Shown here: one piece after another, positions 25,434 to 35,632 of the stretch | Position numbering within the stretch: the stretch's first letter is position 1 | Layout of the letters: the number at the start of each line of letters is the position of its first letter | Assembly: GCF_013404595.1 (NCBI RefSeq) | Contig: NZ_JABVAX010000012.1 | Location: forward strand, 1-64,000 | Length of the DNA stretch: 64,000 bases | Origin: Jannaschia marina | GTDB lineage: Bacteria; Pseudomonadota; Alphaproteobacteria; Rhodobacterales; Rhodobacteraceae | Direction: 5' to 3' | Program-made: the position numbers and the translations under genes | Notes under the pieces: model-generated | Seen by the model: only the letters and a program-made list of their open reading frames with translations | Databases searched by the model: none | Told to the model about the DNA's origin: nothing

Positions 25434-26446
25434 ACCTGCGCGCCGGGCTGGAGACCGAGGCGCGCGCGGCGGGGTTCGTCTCCCTCGGGGTCTGCCGGCC
25501 CGATGCCATTCCCGACGCTCCGGCGCGGCTCGCGGCGTTCGTGGACGCGGGATTTCACGGCCAGATGGGCTGGATGGCCGAGCGCATGTCCTGGCGCGGT
25601 GATCCGGCGAGCCTCTGGCCCGAGGCGCGCTCGGTGATCGTGCTGGCCCACTCCTACGCGCCCGATCACGACCCGCTGGGTGATCTGGATCGTCCCGAAC
25701 ACGGGGCAATCAGCGTCTATGCGCAGGGCCGCGACTACCACGACGTGGTCAAGAAGGCCCTGAAACGCGTGGCGCGCTGGCTGGTGGCGGAGGCCTGCTG
25801 CGAGGTGAAGGTCTTCGTCGACACGGCCCCCGTGATGGAGAAGCCGCTGGCGCAGGCGGCGGGTCTCGGCTGGCAGGGGAAGCATACAAATCTGCTGAGC
25901 CGCGACTTCGGCAACTGGGTGTTCCTGGGCGCGATCTTCACGACGGAGGCGCTGAAGCCGGATGAGCCGGAGGGCGAGCACTGCGGATCGTGCCGCAGGT
26001 GCCTCGACGTCTGCCCGACCGATGCCTTCCCGGCTCCGTTCCAGCTCGATGCGCGGCGCTGCATCTCCTACCTGACGATCGAGCATCGCGGGCCGGTGGG
26101 CGAGGATCTACGTCCCGCCCTCGGAAATCGCATCTACGGATGCGACGACTGCCTCGCGGTCTGCCCTTGGAACAAGTTCGCCGTCGCGGCGTCGGACCTG
26201 CGTTATCACGGGCCGCACCGCGCGCCGCCGCTGGCGGACCTCGCCGTACTGGACGATGCCGGCTTTCGGGAGCGGTTCAGCGGCTCGCCCATCAAGCGGG
26301 TCGGGCGGGACCGGATGGTGCGCAACGTCTGTTACGCGATCGGTAATTCGCGCCAAGAGCGGCTGAAACCCCTTGTGCAGGGACTATGCGAGGATACGGA
26401 TGCCGCCGTGGCGGATGCGGCGCGTTGGGCAGTGGGGCGGTTATGA
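25430..26446 (+). CDS. queG: Epoxyqueuosine reductase
   Basis: 338 residues from a TTG start at 25430 overlapping the GST stop (TTGA). Cobalamin-binding and active-site segments include [16 protein letters not shown] and [23 protein letters not shown] (catalytic Asp), followed by two 4Fe-4S clusters, [16 protein letters not shown] and [14 protein letters not shown]. It performs the last step of queuosine tRNA modification. The length agrees with the family. It overlaps the next gene by 4 bases. Confidence 0.93.
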   Translation: MNLRAGLETEARAAGFVSLGVCRPDAIPDAPARLAAFVDAGFHGQMGWMAERMSWRGDPASLWPEARSVIVLAHSYAPDHDPLGDLDRPEHGAISVYAQGRDYHDVVKKALKRVARWLVAEACCEVKVFVDTAPVMEKPLAQAAGLGWQGKHTNLLSRDFGNWVFLGAIFTTEALKPDEPEGEHCGSCRRCLDVCPTDAFPAPFQLDARRCISYLTIEHRGPVGEDLRPALGNRIYGCDDCLAVCPWNKFAVAASDLRYHGPHRAPPLADLAVLDDAGFRERFSGSPIKRVGRDRMVRNVCYAIGNSRQERLKPLVQGLCEDTDAAVADAARWAVGRL

Positions 26447-27321
26447 AGACACTTCTGAGCTTCGGGCACGGCTATTCGGCGCGCGCTCTGACACCGCTTC
26501 TGCTGGCCGACGGCTGGCGCGTGATCGGGACGACGCGCTCGGAGGAAAAGGCCGAGATGCTGCGGGGGGAAGGCGTGGAGCCGGTGATCTTCGGCGCGCC
26601 CATCGACGCGGCGCTGGCCGAGGCCACCCATGTGCTGACCTCCGCCGGGCCGGGGGCAGAGGGCGACCCGGTGCTGAACACCTATTTGCCCGCATTAGAG
26701 ACGTATCTGGGGGGAAAGGACTGGCTCGGCTACCTCTCGACCACGGGCGTCTACGGCGACCACGACGGCGGCTGGGTCGACGAGGACACACCGCTCACGC
26801 CAAGCACGCGCCGGGGCCGCTGGCGGGTGGAGGCGGAGGCGGCGTGGCAGGCGCTGGCCGAGCGCACCGGCGCGCCGCTACATATCTTCCGGCTGGCGGG
26901 CATCTACGGGCCGGGGCGGGGACCCTTCGCCAAGGTGCGCAGCGGAACCGCACGGCGGATCGTGAAGCCCGGCCAGGTCTTCAGTCGTATCCACGTCGAC
27001 GACATTGCGCAGGTGCTGGCCGCCAGTATCGCGCGGCCGAACCCGGGGGCCTCCTACAACCTCTGCGACGACGACCCGGCCCCGCCGCAGGACGTGATCG
27101 GCCATGCCGCCGCGCTTCTGGGCCTGCCGCCGCCGCCCGAGGAAGACTTCGCGACCGCCGACATGACGCCGATGGCGCGCAGTTTCTACGCCGAGTCGAA
27201 GCGGGTGCGGAACGACCGCATAAAGACGGAGCTCGGCGTGCGCCTGCGCTTCCCCGACTACCGCGCCGGTCTTGCCGACCTGTTGCGCCGCGACCGCGAC
27301 ACGACGACACAAGACACGTAG
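26443..27321 (+). CDS. NAD(P)-dependent epimerase-like protein (YeeZ type)
   Basis: 292 residues from the ATG at 26443, overlapping the queG stop. The Rossmann motif is [14 protein letters not shown]; the usual catalytic region reads [18 protein letters not shown] and [13 protein letters not shown], with [12 protein letters not shown] and [15 protein letters not shown] later. This is the SDR group represented by YeeZ, whose substrate is not known. It is not clearly a sugar epimerase. Confidence 0.82.
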   Translation: MKTLLSFGHGYSARALTPLLLADGWRVIGTTRSEEKAEMLRGEGVEPVIFGAPIDAALAEATHVLTSAGPGAEGDPVLNTYLPALETYLGGKDWLGYLSTTGVYGDHDGGWVDEDTPLTPSTRRGRWRVEAEAAWQALAERTGAPLHIFRLAGIYGPGRGPFAKVRSGTARRIVKPGQVFSRIHVDDIAQVLAASIARPNPGASYNLCDDDPAPPQDVIGHAAALLGLPPPPEEDFATADMTPMARSFYAESKRVRNDRIKTELGVRLRFPDYRAGLADLLRRDRDTTTQDT

Positions 27322-27391
27322 GCCGTTCCGTCGCCGCGTTTTTTCGGCTATGTCGGATGCGGGAAAGTGCAACGTCAGAGTGCAGGCAGTC

Positions 27392-27898
27392 ATGGAACAA
27401 TTCACCCGTCGGGGGGCGCTTGCGCTCTCACTCGGCTCCGCCGCCTTCGTCATGGGCTGCGGAAGCAAGTTCATCACCTATCGTGGCCCGGAGGTCACGC
27501 GCGTCGAGGTGCAGAAATCGAACCGCGCGATGTATCTCTTCCACCACAACGTCCTTCTGGAACCCTATCAGGTGCAGCTCGGCTTCACCGCCGCCGGCCC
27601 GAAGCAGTTCGAGGGCGACGGCAAGACGCCCGAGGGGCGCTATCACATCGACCGCCGCAACCCGGATTCGTCGTTCTATCTGTCGATCGGGATCGACTAC
27701 CCGAATAACGACGATCGCGCCTTCGCCGAATCGATGGGCAAGAAACCGGGCGGCGACATCTTCATCCACGGTTGGGGCGACAAGCGTCGTGGACGCGGCG
27801 ACGACTGGACGGCGGGCTGCATCGCGGTCACGAACCGGGAGATGAAGATGGTCTATGCGATGGTGCGAAACGGTACGCCGGTCGACATCTTCGCCTGA
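27392..27898 (+). CDS. L,D-transpeptidase-family lipoprotein
   Basis: 168 residues from the ATG at 27392. A lipobox ends at Cys23 (SAAFVMGC), so the protein is membrane-anchored in the periplasm. The YkuD core has GKTPEGRYHIDRRNP, IFIHGWGD (His126) and WTAGCIAVTNREM (catalytic Cys143). It would form or exchange 3-3 peptidoglycan cross-links or attach proteins to the wall. A second L,D-transpeptidase is at 28663. Confidence 0.87.
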   Translation: MEQFTRRGALALSLGSAAFVMGCGSKFITYRGPEVTRVEVQKSNRAMYLFHHNVLLEPYQVQLGFTAAGPKQFEGDGKTPEGRYHIDRRNPDSSFYLSIGIDYPNNDDRAFAESMGKKPGGDIFIHGWGDKRRGRGDDWTAGCIAVTNREMKMVYAMVRNGTPVDIFA

Positions 27899-27905
27899 CA
27901 TGAAA

Positions 27906-27926
27906 ACGGGGCCGATCAGGCCCCGT
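27906..27926 (-). terminator. Hairpin between convergent genes
   Basis: ACGGGGCC (27906-27913) pairs with GGCCCCGT (27919-27926) around GATCA. On the minus strand the stem is followed by TTTTC, so it fits a terminator for the CAP-domain gene ending at 27950, and may also stop the plus-strand transpeptidase transcript ending at 27898. Confidence 0.8.
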
Positions 27927-27949
27927 CCTCGCTGGATCGCAATCGCGGA

Positions 27950-28459
27950 TCAGGTGCCGACGTTCAGCGTGTACCAGATCTTGCCGTTCGATTCCTGGAA
28001 GAAGCCGAAGCCCATGCGCCGGCCCTGCGGATCGAGCAGAACGCGGCGCGGCCCCGGCTCCTGCAGCCAGGCGGCAACGGTCTCGAGCTCGGTTTCATAG
28101 GTTTCCGACAGCGTTTCGCCCAGCAACTGGCCATCGAAGCCGACGCGGCGGGCCCGGTCGATGGGCGAGGAGCCGTCGGAACCGAAGTGCCAGGGGCGAT
28201 TCTGGAGCGACATGTCGCGGGCATGCGTCTCGGCCGCGGCGGACAGCTTGCTGTCGAGTTCGAGCGGCGTGGCACCCGCGCCCTGACGCAGGGCGTTCAC
28301 GGCATCGAGCGCGCGGAAGGGAATGCGCCGCGCGTCGGATGACGAAATGCGATAGAGCTTCGGAAGCGGCTTGCCATCCGGGCCGATCTGCGGCGGCGGC
28401 GGGGCGCAGGCGGTGACGGCGGTCGCGCCGAGAAGAAGCATGGCAAAACGGCGGTTCAT
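27950..28459 (-). CDS. CAP-domain (SCP-like) lipoprotein
   Basis: 169 residues from the ATG at 28459 (AGGGGA upstream). The lipobox is TAVTAC at Cys18. The CAP fold is indicated by ALDAVNALRQGAGATPLELD, SAAAETHARDMSLQNRPWHF and GETLSETYETELETVAAWL, where the His residues of the CAP cavity are visible. Bacterial CAP proteins (YkwD-like) are secreted and of uncertain activity. It lies between two L,D-transpeptidase genes and diverges from the second. Confidence 0.85.
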   Translation of the reverse strand: MNRRFAMLLLGATAVTACAPPPPQIGPDGKPLPKLYRISSSDARRIPFRALDAVNALRQGAGATPLELDSKLSAAAETHARDMSLQNRPWHFGSDGSSPIDRARRVGFDGQLLGETLSETYETELETVAAWLQEPGPRRVLLDPQGRRMGFGFFQESNGKIWYTLNVGT

Positions 28460-28662
28460 CTGCAGGTCCCCTGGGTCTTTCAGTTCGAGGCTGACTATAC
28501 CGGAGCCGGCGGTGAGGCAAATCTTCTGAACGTGTTGGCGTCGGCGAAACTTTGCGTGGTGTTGCGTGTTTGATTTACGAAATGACATAAATGTCCGTAC
28601 CGATTCCGGATCAGGACGTGTCAACCGCGCGCGCCACCGCATCCACAAGACAGGAGATTTCC

Positions 28663-29250
28663 ATGCGCCGTATCGATCGTCGGACCTTCCTTGCAACGGG
28701 GGCCGCCGCCACATCCGGGTTGGCGATGCCGGCTCTTGGTCAGAACCTACCGGATACGGTCCAGCTCGAAGCCGAGCTGTCGAGCACCACGCGACGGAAC
28801 ACCTCGAGCTTCCATTCGCAGAGCTGGCAGCCCTATTTCAACAGTCTGCGCAACGGCGCGATCCTCGTGGATATCGACAGCCGGGCCCTGCACATGTGGG
28901 AAGAATCGGGTGTCCATCACCTCTATCCCTCCTCCGTGCCCCAATCCGAGGAACTGACCCGGCGGGGCCGGACGCGGGTGGTGCAGAAGGTCGTCGGCCC
29001 GACCTGGCGGCCGACGCCGAACATGCGGCGGCGCAACCCAGAATGGCCGGCTGTCGTGCCGCCGGGCCCGGACAACCCGCTCGGCACCCATGCCCTCTAT
29101 CTGTCGTGGACGTATTATCGCATTCACGGCACCCATGACACGCGCAAGATCGGCCGGCGTTCCTCCTCCGGCTGCATCGGCCTCTACAACGAGCACATCG
29201 CCGAAGTGTTCGCGATGTCGAAGGTCGGGACGCAGGTGTTGCTTATTTGA
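28663..29250 (+). CDS. L,D-transpeptidase with Tat-type signal
   Basis: 195 residues from the ATG at 28663 (CAGGAG upstream). The signal begins MRRIDRRTFLATGAAAT, a twin-arginine motif. The YkuD catalytic part is YYRIHGTHDTRKIGRR (His155) and SSSGCIGLYNEHI (Cys171), as in ErfK/YbiS-type enzymes. It would be exported folded to the periplasm to modify peptidoglycan cross-links or anchor lipoproteins. It shares a 203-base divergent upstream region with the CAP lipoprotein. Confidence 0.9.
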   Translation: MRRIDRRTFLATGAAATSGLAMPALGQNLPDTVQLEAELSSTTRRNTSSFHSQSWQPYFNSLRNGAILVDIDSRALHMWEESGVHHLYPSSVPQSEELTRRGRTRVVQKVVGPTWRPTPNMRRRNPEWPAVVPPGPDNPLGTHALYLSWTYYRIHGTHDTRKIGRRSSSGCIGLYNEHIAEVFAMSKVGTQVLLI

Positions 29251-29402
29251 CGAGGTGCCGTCGAAAGCGGCTGCGGCAGGCACCACCGGGCGTTGCAAAG
29301 GTTTGGCTTAGCTGCTTAACGAGTCGCACGAGGTACAGTCTTGGGTGCCATATGGTGTGGCAACTGTCGCCTCACCGATGGCGTATCTTGGAGGATACTA
29401 TT

Positions 29403-29585
29403 ATGAAGAAACTCGCACTCGCCGCCGCCCTGTCGGTCGCTTCCACCGCCGCTTTCGCCGGTAACCCGGCCCCCGCTCCGGTCGAGCCCGTTGTCATCGT
29501 CGAGGACACCTCGTCCTCGTCCGCCGGCATCATCGTTCCGATCCTGGCGATCCTGCTGCTGGCCGCTGCCGCTGCTTCGGACTGA
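29403..29585 (+). CDS. Small secreted/membrane protein, Rhodobacterales type
   Basis: 60 residues from the ATG at 29403, with GGAGG upstream. MKKLALAAALSVASTAAFAG is a signal peptide, a short proline/valine-rich linker follows (APAPVEPVVIVE), and a second hydrophobic segment is near the C-terminus (SAGIIVPILAILLLAAAAA). Similar tiny proteins are common in Rhodobacterales and are sometimes mis-annotated as ferrochelatase-associated. Function is unknown. A terminator follows directly, so it is a monocistronic gene. Confidence 0.8.
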   Translation: MKKLALAAALSVASTAAFAGNPAPAPVEPVVIVEDTSSSSAGIIVPILAILLLAAAAASD

Positions 29586-29617
29586 TCCGACAGGCGACGA
29601 ACCACAGGTTCAGGAAG

Positions 29618-29643
29618 ACGCGCTCCCTCGGGGGCGCGTTTTT
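29618..29643 (+). terminator. Rho-independent terminator after the small protein
   Basis: ACGCGC (29618-29623) and GCGCGT (29634-29639) form a stem, extended across the loop by CC/GG pairs, followed by a T run at 29639-29643. Confidence 0.75.
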
Positions 29644-29681
29644 CGTTTGGGCGGCCCGAATGGATCGGACCGCCCGCCGCG

Positions 29682-30116
29682 TCAGGCGGCGGCGCGTGAC
29701 GCCGCGGTGTCACCCGACAGCGACAGGAACGTGTCTCGGTCGCGCATCAGGAAGAGCGCGAGCGACGCGCCCAGTACCGGCAGGGACGCCGCGAACAGGA
29801 TATTGCCACCCCCCACGACGACAGGCGCGATCGTCGGGATCGACACCAGAAGCGTCACTGCGTTCATCAGGAGCACGCCGCCCGTCGTGATCGTCCGGGC
29901 GAGGCCGGCGACGAAGGCCAGCAGGAAGGCGATCTGCAGCACGCCGATGGCGATCACCGGGGCATTGCCGAGGTTGATGCCGTAGAACGAGGCGAAAATG
30001 CCCTCGCCGGCATAGGATCCCGGGGTCGTGACCTTCAGCAGGGCCCAGAGCAGCATGAAGAGGAAGAGCGACAGGCGCAGGCCGAAGAGGCCGAGCGCGG
30101 TGGAAGAGGCATTCAT
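29682..30116 (-). CDS. DoxX-like four-helix membrane protein
   Basis: 144 residues from the ATG at 30116; a TTG at 30140 is in frame but less likely. Four hydrophobic helices are visible (LSLFLFMLLWALL, IAIGVLQIAFLLAFVAGL, TTGGVLLMNAVTLLVSIP, LFAASLPVLGASLALFLM), with a short charged C-terminal tail. The spacing fits the DoxX/DoxD or YphA group. Function is not known; members are linked to redox or stress tolerance. Confidence 0.7.
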   Translation of the reverse strand: MNASSTALGLFGLRLSLFLFMLLWALLKVTTPGSYAGEGIFASFYGINLGNAPVIAIGVLQIAFLLAFVAGLARTITTGGVLLMNAVTLLVSIPTIAPVVVGGGNILFAASLPVLGASLALFLMRDRDTFLSLSGDTAASRAAA

Positions 30117-30244
30117 GGGTCTATCCGTTCTTGAAAGCAAAGCCGGCGTGAGGTGCCGGCACCTTCAAGCTGGGCGCGCGGCACCCGATTTGGAGGGGCG
30201 ATACGACTTCGTGACGGGGCCGTGAGCCACCTGTGAACCGGATG

Positions 30245-30282
30245 AAAAAGAACCCCTGAACCCGGCGTGCGGGAACAGGGGT
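30245..30282 (-). terminator. Terminator after ccrM
   Basis: Arms ACCCCTGAACCCG (30252-30264) and CGGGAACAGGGGT (30270-30282) pair except for a two-base internal mismatch. On the minus strand the stem is followed by TTCTTTTTC, a proper T tract. It ends the ccrM transcript. Confidence 0.82.
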
Positions 30283-30335
30283 CAAGGTGCACCCGCCGGA
30301 CATTGGACAGCGGGCGCAGGCGGTAACTCGTGCGC

Positions 30336-31610
<1,275 letters not shown>

Positions 31611-32230
31611 ACTCCGTATTTCAACAAGCCCTCCTGGTGTGATTTCGTGCCATAGCCGGCATTCGTTTCCCAGCCATAGCCCGGGTGCTGTTGCGCCAGC
31701 GACACCATGCCTTGATCCCGCCTTGTTTTCGCCAGAACCGATGCCGCGGCGATGGACAATGACCGCCCGTCGCCCTTCACGAGGAGCGTGTGCGGACATT
31801 CCACCCAGGCGGGACGATCGTTGCCGTCGATCAGCAGGTGATCCGGGGCTGTCGGCAGGGCGGCGACGGCCCGGCGCATGGCGATATGCGTGGCCTGCCG
31901 GATGTTGAGCGCGTCGATCTCCTCGACGCTCGCCTCGCCGAAACCGACCTCGCAGCATTGAAGCAAGAGGGGGACGAGCGCCGCTCGGGTCTCGGCGGTC
32001 AATTTCTTGGAGTCGTTCAGGCCGGGCGGGGTCTTCTCCACGAGGCGCGCGGCGCAGGCGACGACGGGGCCGGCCCAGGGGCCGCGGCCCACTTCGTCGA
32101 GGCCCGCGATGCAGTGTGCGCCTGCGCGGCGCGCGATTTCCTCGTGGGTCAGGTCAGGGGACAGGGCCGGCGATGTTCTCCGCATCGCGCGACCCTGCCC
32201 CCGCTCCGGCGGAGCGTCAACGCCTGCGCG

Positions 32231-32665
32231 TCAACGCCGTGCGGCGCGGGAGGTCCAGCCCGCGCGGCGCATGCAGCGGGGCGTGTAGAGGTTGCGGGTG
32301 CCGCGGTCGGTGCGGACCTGGCGAATGCATTGCGGCGGCAGCGACCCGGGGCGCGCGACGTGCCGCTGCATGCAGCGGGCTCCGTAGCCGCGTACGACGC
32401 CGCGGCGGGTGTCGAAGGTGCGGAAGCAGCGATCCGGCAGGACCTTCTGTCGGGCGCGGCGGTCGTCGCGCTTCTCCTCCCGCCGGTCGGCGTGGCGTTT
32501 CAGAAGGTAGAGCGCGGCAAGCCCCCCGATGATGGCGATCGCGCGGCCGTTGTTGTCGCGGTCGTGGCGATGGGCATAGCCGGTCTGATGTGCGGCGGCC
32601 GGCGCGGTCAGGACGGGCAGAGCAAGACTCACGGACAGAAGGGCGGCGAGCAGGGTGCGGAACAT
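32231..32665 (-). CDS. Secreted basic protein of unknown function
   Basis: 144 residues. A signal peptide (LLAALLSVSLALPVLTAPAAA) is followed by a short His-rich stretch (HQTGYAHRHDRDNN), a hydrophobic segment (IAIIGGLAALYLL), a strongly basic stretch (KRHADRREEKRDDRRARQK) and a cysteine-containing C-terminal domain with four cysteines (CFRTF, CMQRH, CIRQV, CMRRA). Similar proteins occur across Rhodobacterales without a known role. Downstream of the stop is rnhB, 45 bases away. Confidence 0.72.
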   Translation of the reverse strand: MFRTLLAALLSVSLALPVLTAPAAAHQTGYAHRHDRDNNGRAIAIIGGLAALYLLKRHADRREEKRDDRRARQKVLPDRCFRTFDTRRGVVRGYGARCMQRHVARPGSLPPQCIRQVRTDRGTRNLYTPRCMRRAGWTSRAARR

Positions 32666-32803
32666 GGAAACGTCTCCCGGTGGATGTGTGGTGTCCCCCG
32701 AGGGTGCGGGCCCCGTCGCCCGCCGCTCAATGACGGCGCGCTGTCATGCGATAACGGCACGCGCGACATTGCCTGACGCGCGGTGCTGACGCATGAAGGG
32801 GCC

Positions 32804-33082
32804 ATGAGACACGCACTTCCGATCCTTGTCGCGCTGATGCTGGCGACGCCCGCCTCGGCCGCCTGCTATGCCGACTACAAGGCCAAGCAGGACGACCCCC
32901 TGCAGCTGCACTATGGTGTCATCGAGTTGCCGGATGCCGCCTGCGATCCGCAATCCGCCGCCGATCAGCTGCGCGCCCGTCTTGGCGACGGCTGGCAGTT
33001 GTTGCAGGTGATGTCCGTCTTCGACGATGCGGGTCTCGAACAAAGGAAAGCCAGTGCAGGCCAGTTCTTCCTCCGTTACTGA
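32804..33082 (+). CDS. Small secreted protein
   Basis: 92 residues from the ATG at 32804 (AAGGGG upstream). A signal peptide ends near ATPASAAC. The mature part (YADYKAKQDDPLQLHYGVIE) has two further structural hints: an acidic helix and one more cysteine at about residue 46, likely making one disulfide. I do not recognise a family. It overlaps the next gene's start by 29 bases. Confidence 0.7.
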   Translation: MRHALPILVALMLATPASAACYADYKAKQDDPLQLHYGVIELPDAACDPQSAADQLRARLGDGWQLLQVMSVFDDAGLEQRKASAGQFFLRY

Positions 33083-33755
33083 AACGCGCGCCGCCTCGGC
33101 CAAGGTCGTCGGCCTCGGCATCGCCGCGATCGTCCTCATCCTGGCGGCGGCGGCCGTCTTCCTCTTCGCGACGCTGCCCGACGCGAACGCCTTCAACGCG
33201 CGGGTCGAGCGCCTCTTCGTGGAGGCCGACCTGACGCGCCCGGCCGAGATCGGCCTGCTGGAGGTGCTGGCGCAGTCCGGCACGGCCTTCTCCGACGTGT
33301 TGGCCAGCTACCGGACGATCATCTTCGTGCTTCTGGTCTTCGCGACGGCGCTCCTCATCGCCTGCATGGTGCTGCTCGTGGCGATCGTGACGCTCAACCG
33401 GCGCATGGGCGAGATCGAGCGGTCTGGCATCCAGGTGACGTCGCTCATCCTGGCGCGGGCCGAGAACGCGGTGATGCTCAACGATATCGAGCTGAAGTTG
33501 ACCGATGCGGCGATGGAGACGCTGGCCGTTCTGGCCGAGGCCCGGCTCGACGGCGACATGCTGACGGGGGCGCAGATCGAAGCGATGATCTCCGGCAAGC
33601 CCGAGGCCGACTGCGAAGAGGCGGCGGGGGCGACTCGGATCAAGCGGCTGCGCGACGCGCTCGGCAACCAGATCGTGACCCATCTGCTGATCCGCAACAT
33701 CACGCGGCAGGGCTATGTCCTCGCGCTCGACCCGAAGGTCATCCGCATGACCTGA
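33054..33755 (+). CDS. Two-helix membrane protein, unknown function
   Basis: 233 residues from a GTG at 33054, chosen because AAAGGAAA lies just upstream; an ATG at 33027 is in frame. Two transmembrane segments (VVGLGIAAIVLILAAAAVFLF and IIFVLLVFATALLIACMVLLV) flank a short loop, and the C-terminal cytoplasmic half is helical (ARAENAVMLNDIELKLTDAA). It follows a small secreted protein. No family recognised. Confidence 0.65.
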   Translation: MQASSSSVTETRAASAKVVGLGIAAIVLILAAAAVFLFATLPDANAFNARVERLFVEADLTRPAEIGLLEVLAQSGTAFSDVLASYRTIIFVLLVFATALLIACMVLLVAIVTLNRRMGEIERSGIQVTSLILARAENAVMLNDIELKLTDAAMETLAVLAEARLDGDMLTGAQIEAMISGKPEADCEEAAGATRIKRLRDALGNQIVTHLLIRNITRQGYVLALDPKVIRMT

Positions 33756-33767
33756 TGCGGTGCGGCG

Positions 33768-33796
33768 GGTATGGTCGGGCCTGACCCGACCATACC
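33768..33796. terminator. Hairpin terminator between convergent genes
   Basis: GGTATGGTCGGG (33768-33779) pairs perfectly with CCCGACCATACC (33785-33796) around CCTGA. It sits 13 bases after the plus-strand stop at 33755 and before the second palindrome at 33813. Confidence 0.7.
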
Positions 33797-33809
33797 TTGC
33801 CCACGCCGG

Positions 33810-33839
33810 GAGATCGTCGGACCGGGTCCGACGATGACG
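33810..33839. repeat. Intergenic palindrome, copy 2
   Basis: ATCGTCGGA (33813-33821) and TCCGACGAT (33827-33835) pair around CCGGG. The flanks and arms equal those of copy 1 at 228-257 apart from one base pair changed from G-C to A-T on both arms, a compensatory change. It also sits between two convergent stops (33755 and 33845). Confidence 0.75.
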
Positions 33840-33844
33840 CCGCC

Positions 33845-35542
33845 TCAAGTGGCCCGTTTCGCCTTCGGCTTCTTGCCCTTGAACGGGGCCTTTCCCGGCT
33901 TTCCCTTGAAGGGCGGCTTGCCCTTCCCCTTCTTCGGATCGGGATTGCCCTTGAAGCCGCCGCCCTTCTGCGCCGGGGGCTCCTCGGAGCGGCGGATGCC
34001 CAGCCCGTCCTCGCCTTCCATCGCTGGTCCAAGCGCGGCTTCGAAGGCGGTGGCCTGCGCCTCGGCGATCTGGAAGAAACTCTCGGTGTCGCGGATGCGG
34101 ATCGCGCCGATGGCATCGCGGGTGACGTCGCCCAGCTTGCACAGCATCGGGAGGAGGCGGCGCGGGTCCTGGTTGGCGCGGCGCCCACCCTCGATGGCGA
34201 ACCAGACGGCGGGGCCGAAGTCCTTGCGCTTTTCCGGCGGGGCGGAGGCCACGTCGGAAAGGTCTTCGGGTGCGGTGCGACGCTCGGCCAGAAGGCGCAG
34301 GTAGGCGACGGCCAGCTGCTCGGGCGAAAACCGGGCCGTCAGGTCGTTGACGGTGGGGGATTCGGTCTCGGTGACCTCCTCGAACCACATCGGATCGTCG
34401 AGCATCCGTTCCCGGTCCTTCGCGCGCACGTCGTCGGCCCCGGGTGCGGGCGACCACGTGGCCGAGACCTTGGCCCAACCGAGCAGCCGATGCGCCTTCT
34501 TGCGCGCCGCCGGCGGCACGATCAGCGCGCTCACCCCCTTGCGCCCGGCGCGGCCCGTCCGGCCGGAACGGTGCAGGAGCGTGTCGGAGCCGGTCGGCAG
34601 CTCCGCGTGGACGACCAGATCGAGGTTCGGAAGGTCGATGCCCCGCGCCGCCACATCCGTCGCCACGCAGACCCGCGCGCGACCGTCCCGCATCGCCTGC
34701 AGGGCGTTCGTGCGCTCCGACTGGGTCAACTCGCCAGAGAGCGCCACGACGGGAAAGCCGCGATTCGACAGGCGCGTCGTCAGCCGGTTCACCATCGCGC
34801 GGGTGTTGCAGAAGACGATGGCATTCGGGGCCTCGTGGAAGCGCAACACGTTGATGATGGCGTTTTCCGCGTCTCGGGGGGCGACCTCGAGGGCCTGGTA
34901 GTCGATGTCGGTGTGCTGCGCCTTGGGGTTCACGGTGGTGATGCGGACCGCATCCTGTTGATAGCTTTCGGCGAGCTTGGCGATGGCCGCGGGCACCGTG
35001 GCCGAGAAGAGGAGCGTCTGCCGCGCTTCGGGGCATTCGCCGAGGATGAACTCCAGGTCCTCGCGGAAGCCGAGGTCGAGCATCTCGTCGGCCTCGTCGA
35101 GCACCACGGCGCGGATTGCCGAAAGGTCGAGCGTGCCGCGCATGATGTGGTCGCGCAGGCGACCCGGCGTGGCGACGACGATATGCGCGCCGCGCTCCAG
35201 CGCCCGACGCTCGTCGCGCATGTCCATGCCCCCGACGGTGGAGGCGAGCGTCGCCCCCGCCTTCTCGTAGAGCCAGGCGAGCTCGCGCTTGACCTGCATC
35301 GCCAGCTCGCGCGTGGGCGCGATGACGAGGGCGAGGGGCGCACCGGCCGCGCCGAAGTGCTCGGCCGTGCCCAGAAGCGTGGGCGCGATGGCGAGGCCGA
35401 AACCCAGCGTCTTGCCCGAGCCGGTCTGGGCGGAGACGAGCATGTCGACGCCGTCGAGCTCGGGCTCCAGCACGGCCTGTTGCACGGGCGTCAGCGTATC
35501 GTAGCCGCGTGCGGCGAGGGCATCGGCGAGGGCGGTCTTCAT
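33845..35542 (-). CDS. DEAD-box RNA helicase, DbpA-like with basic tail
   Basis: 565 residues from the ATG at 35542. Helicase motifs are VSAQTGSGKTLGF (I), APTRELAMQV (Ia), VVLDEADEMLDLGFRE (II, DEAD), LLFSATV (III) and HRSGRTGRAGRKG (VI). After the core, a DbpA-type RNA-binding domain can be suggested around DAIGAIRIRDTESFFQIAE, and a lysine/glycine-rich tail ends the protein (GKGKPPFKGKPG). It may act in ribosome assembly or RNA decay. Confidence 0.88.
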   Translation of the reverse strand: MKTALADALAARGYDTLTPVQQAVLEPELDGVDMLVSAQTGSGKTLGFGLAIAPTLLGTAEHFGAAGAPLALVIAPTRELAMQVKRELAWLYEKAGATLASTVGGMDMRDERRALERGAHIVVATPGRLRDHIMRGTLDLSAIRAVVLDEADEMLDLGFREDLEFILGECPEARQTLLFSATVPAAIAKLAESYQQDAVRITTVNPKAQHTDIDYQALEVAPRDAENAIINVLRFHEAPNAIVFCNTRAMVNRLTTRLSNRGFPVVALSGELTQSERTNALQAMRDGRARVCVATDVAARGIDLPNLDLVVHAELPTGSDTLLHRSGRTGRAGRKGVSALIVPPAARKKAHRLLGWAKVSATWSPAPGADDVRAKDRERMLDDPMWFEEVTETESPTVNDLTARFSPEQLAVAYLRLLAERRTAPEDLSDVASAPPEKRKDFGPAVWFAIEGGRRANQDPRRLLPMLCKLGDVTRDAIGAIRIRDTESFFQIAEAQATAFEAALGPAMEGEDGLGIRRSEEPPAQKGGGFKGNPDPKKGKGKPPFKGKPGKAPFKGKKPKAKRAT

Positions 35543-35632
35543 CGAACGGGCCTTTCCTGGCCCCGGGGAGCGGGGCGGCAAGCGCCGGGCACTACGCCCT
35601 TGGCTGCCGATTGTATAGGCCCCGCGTTTCGC

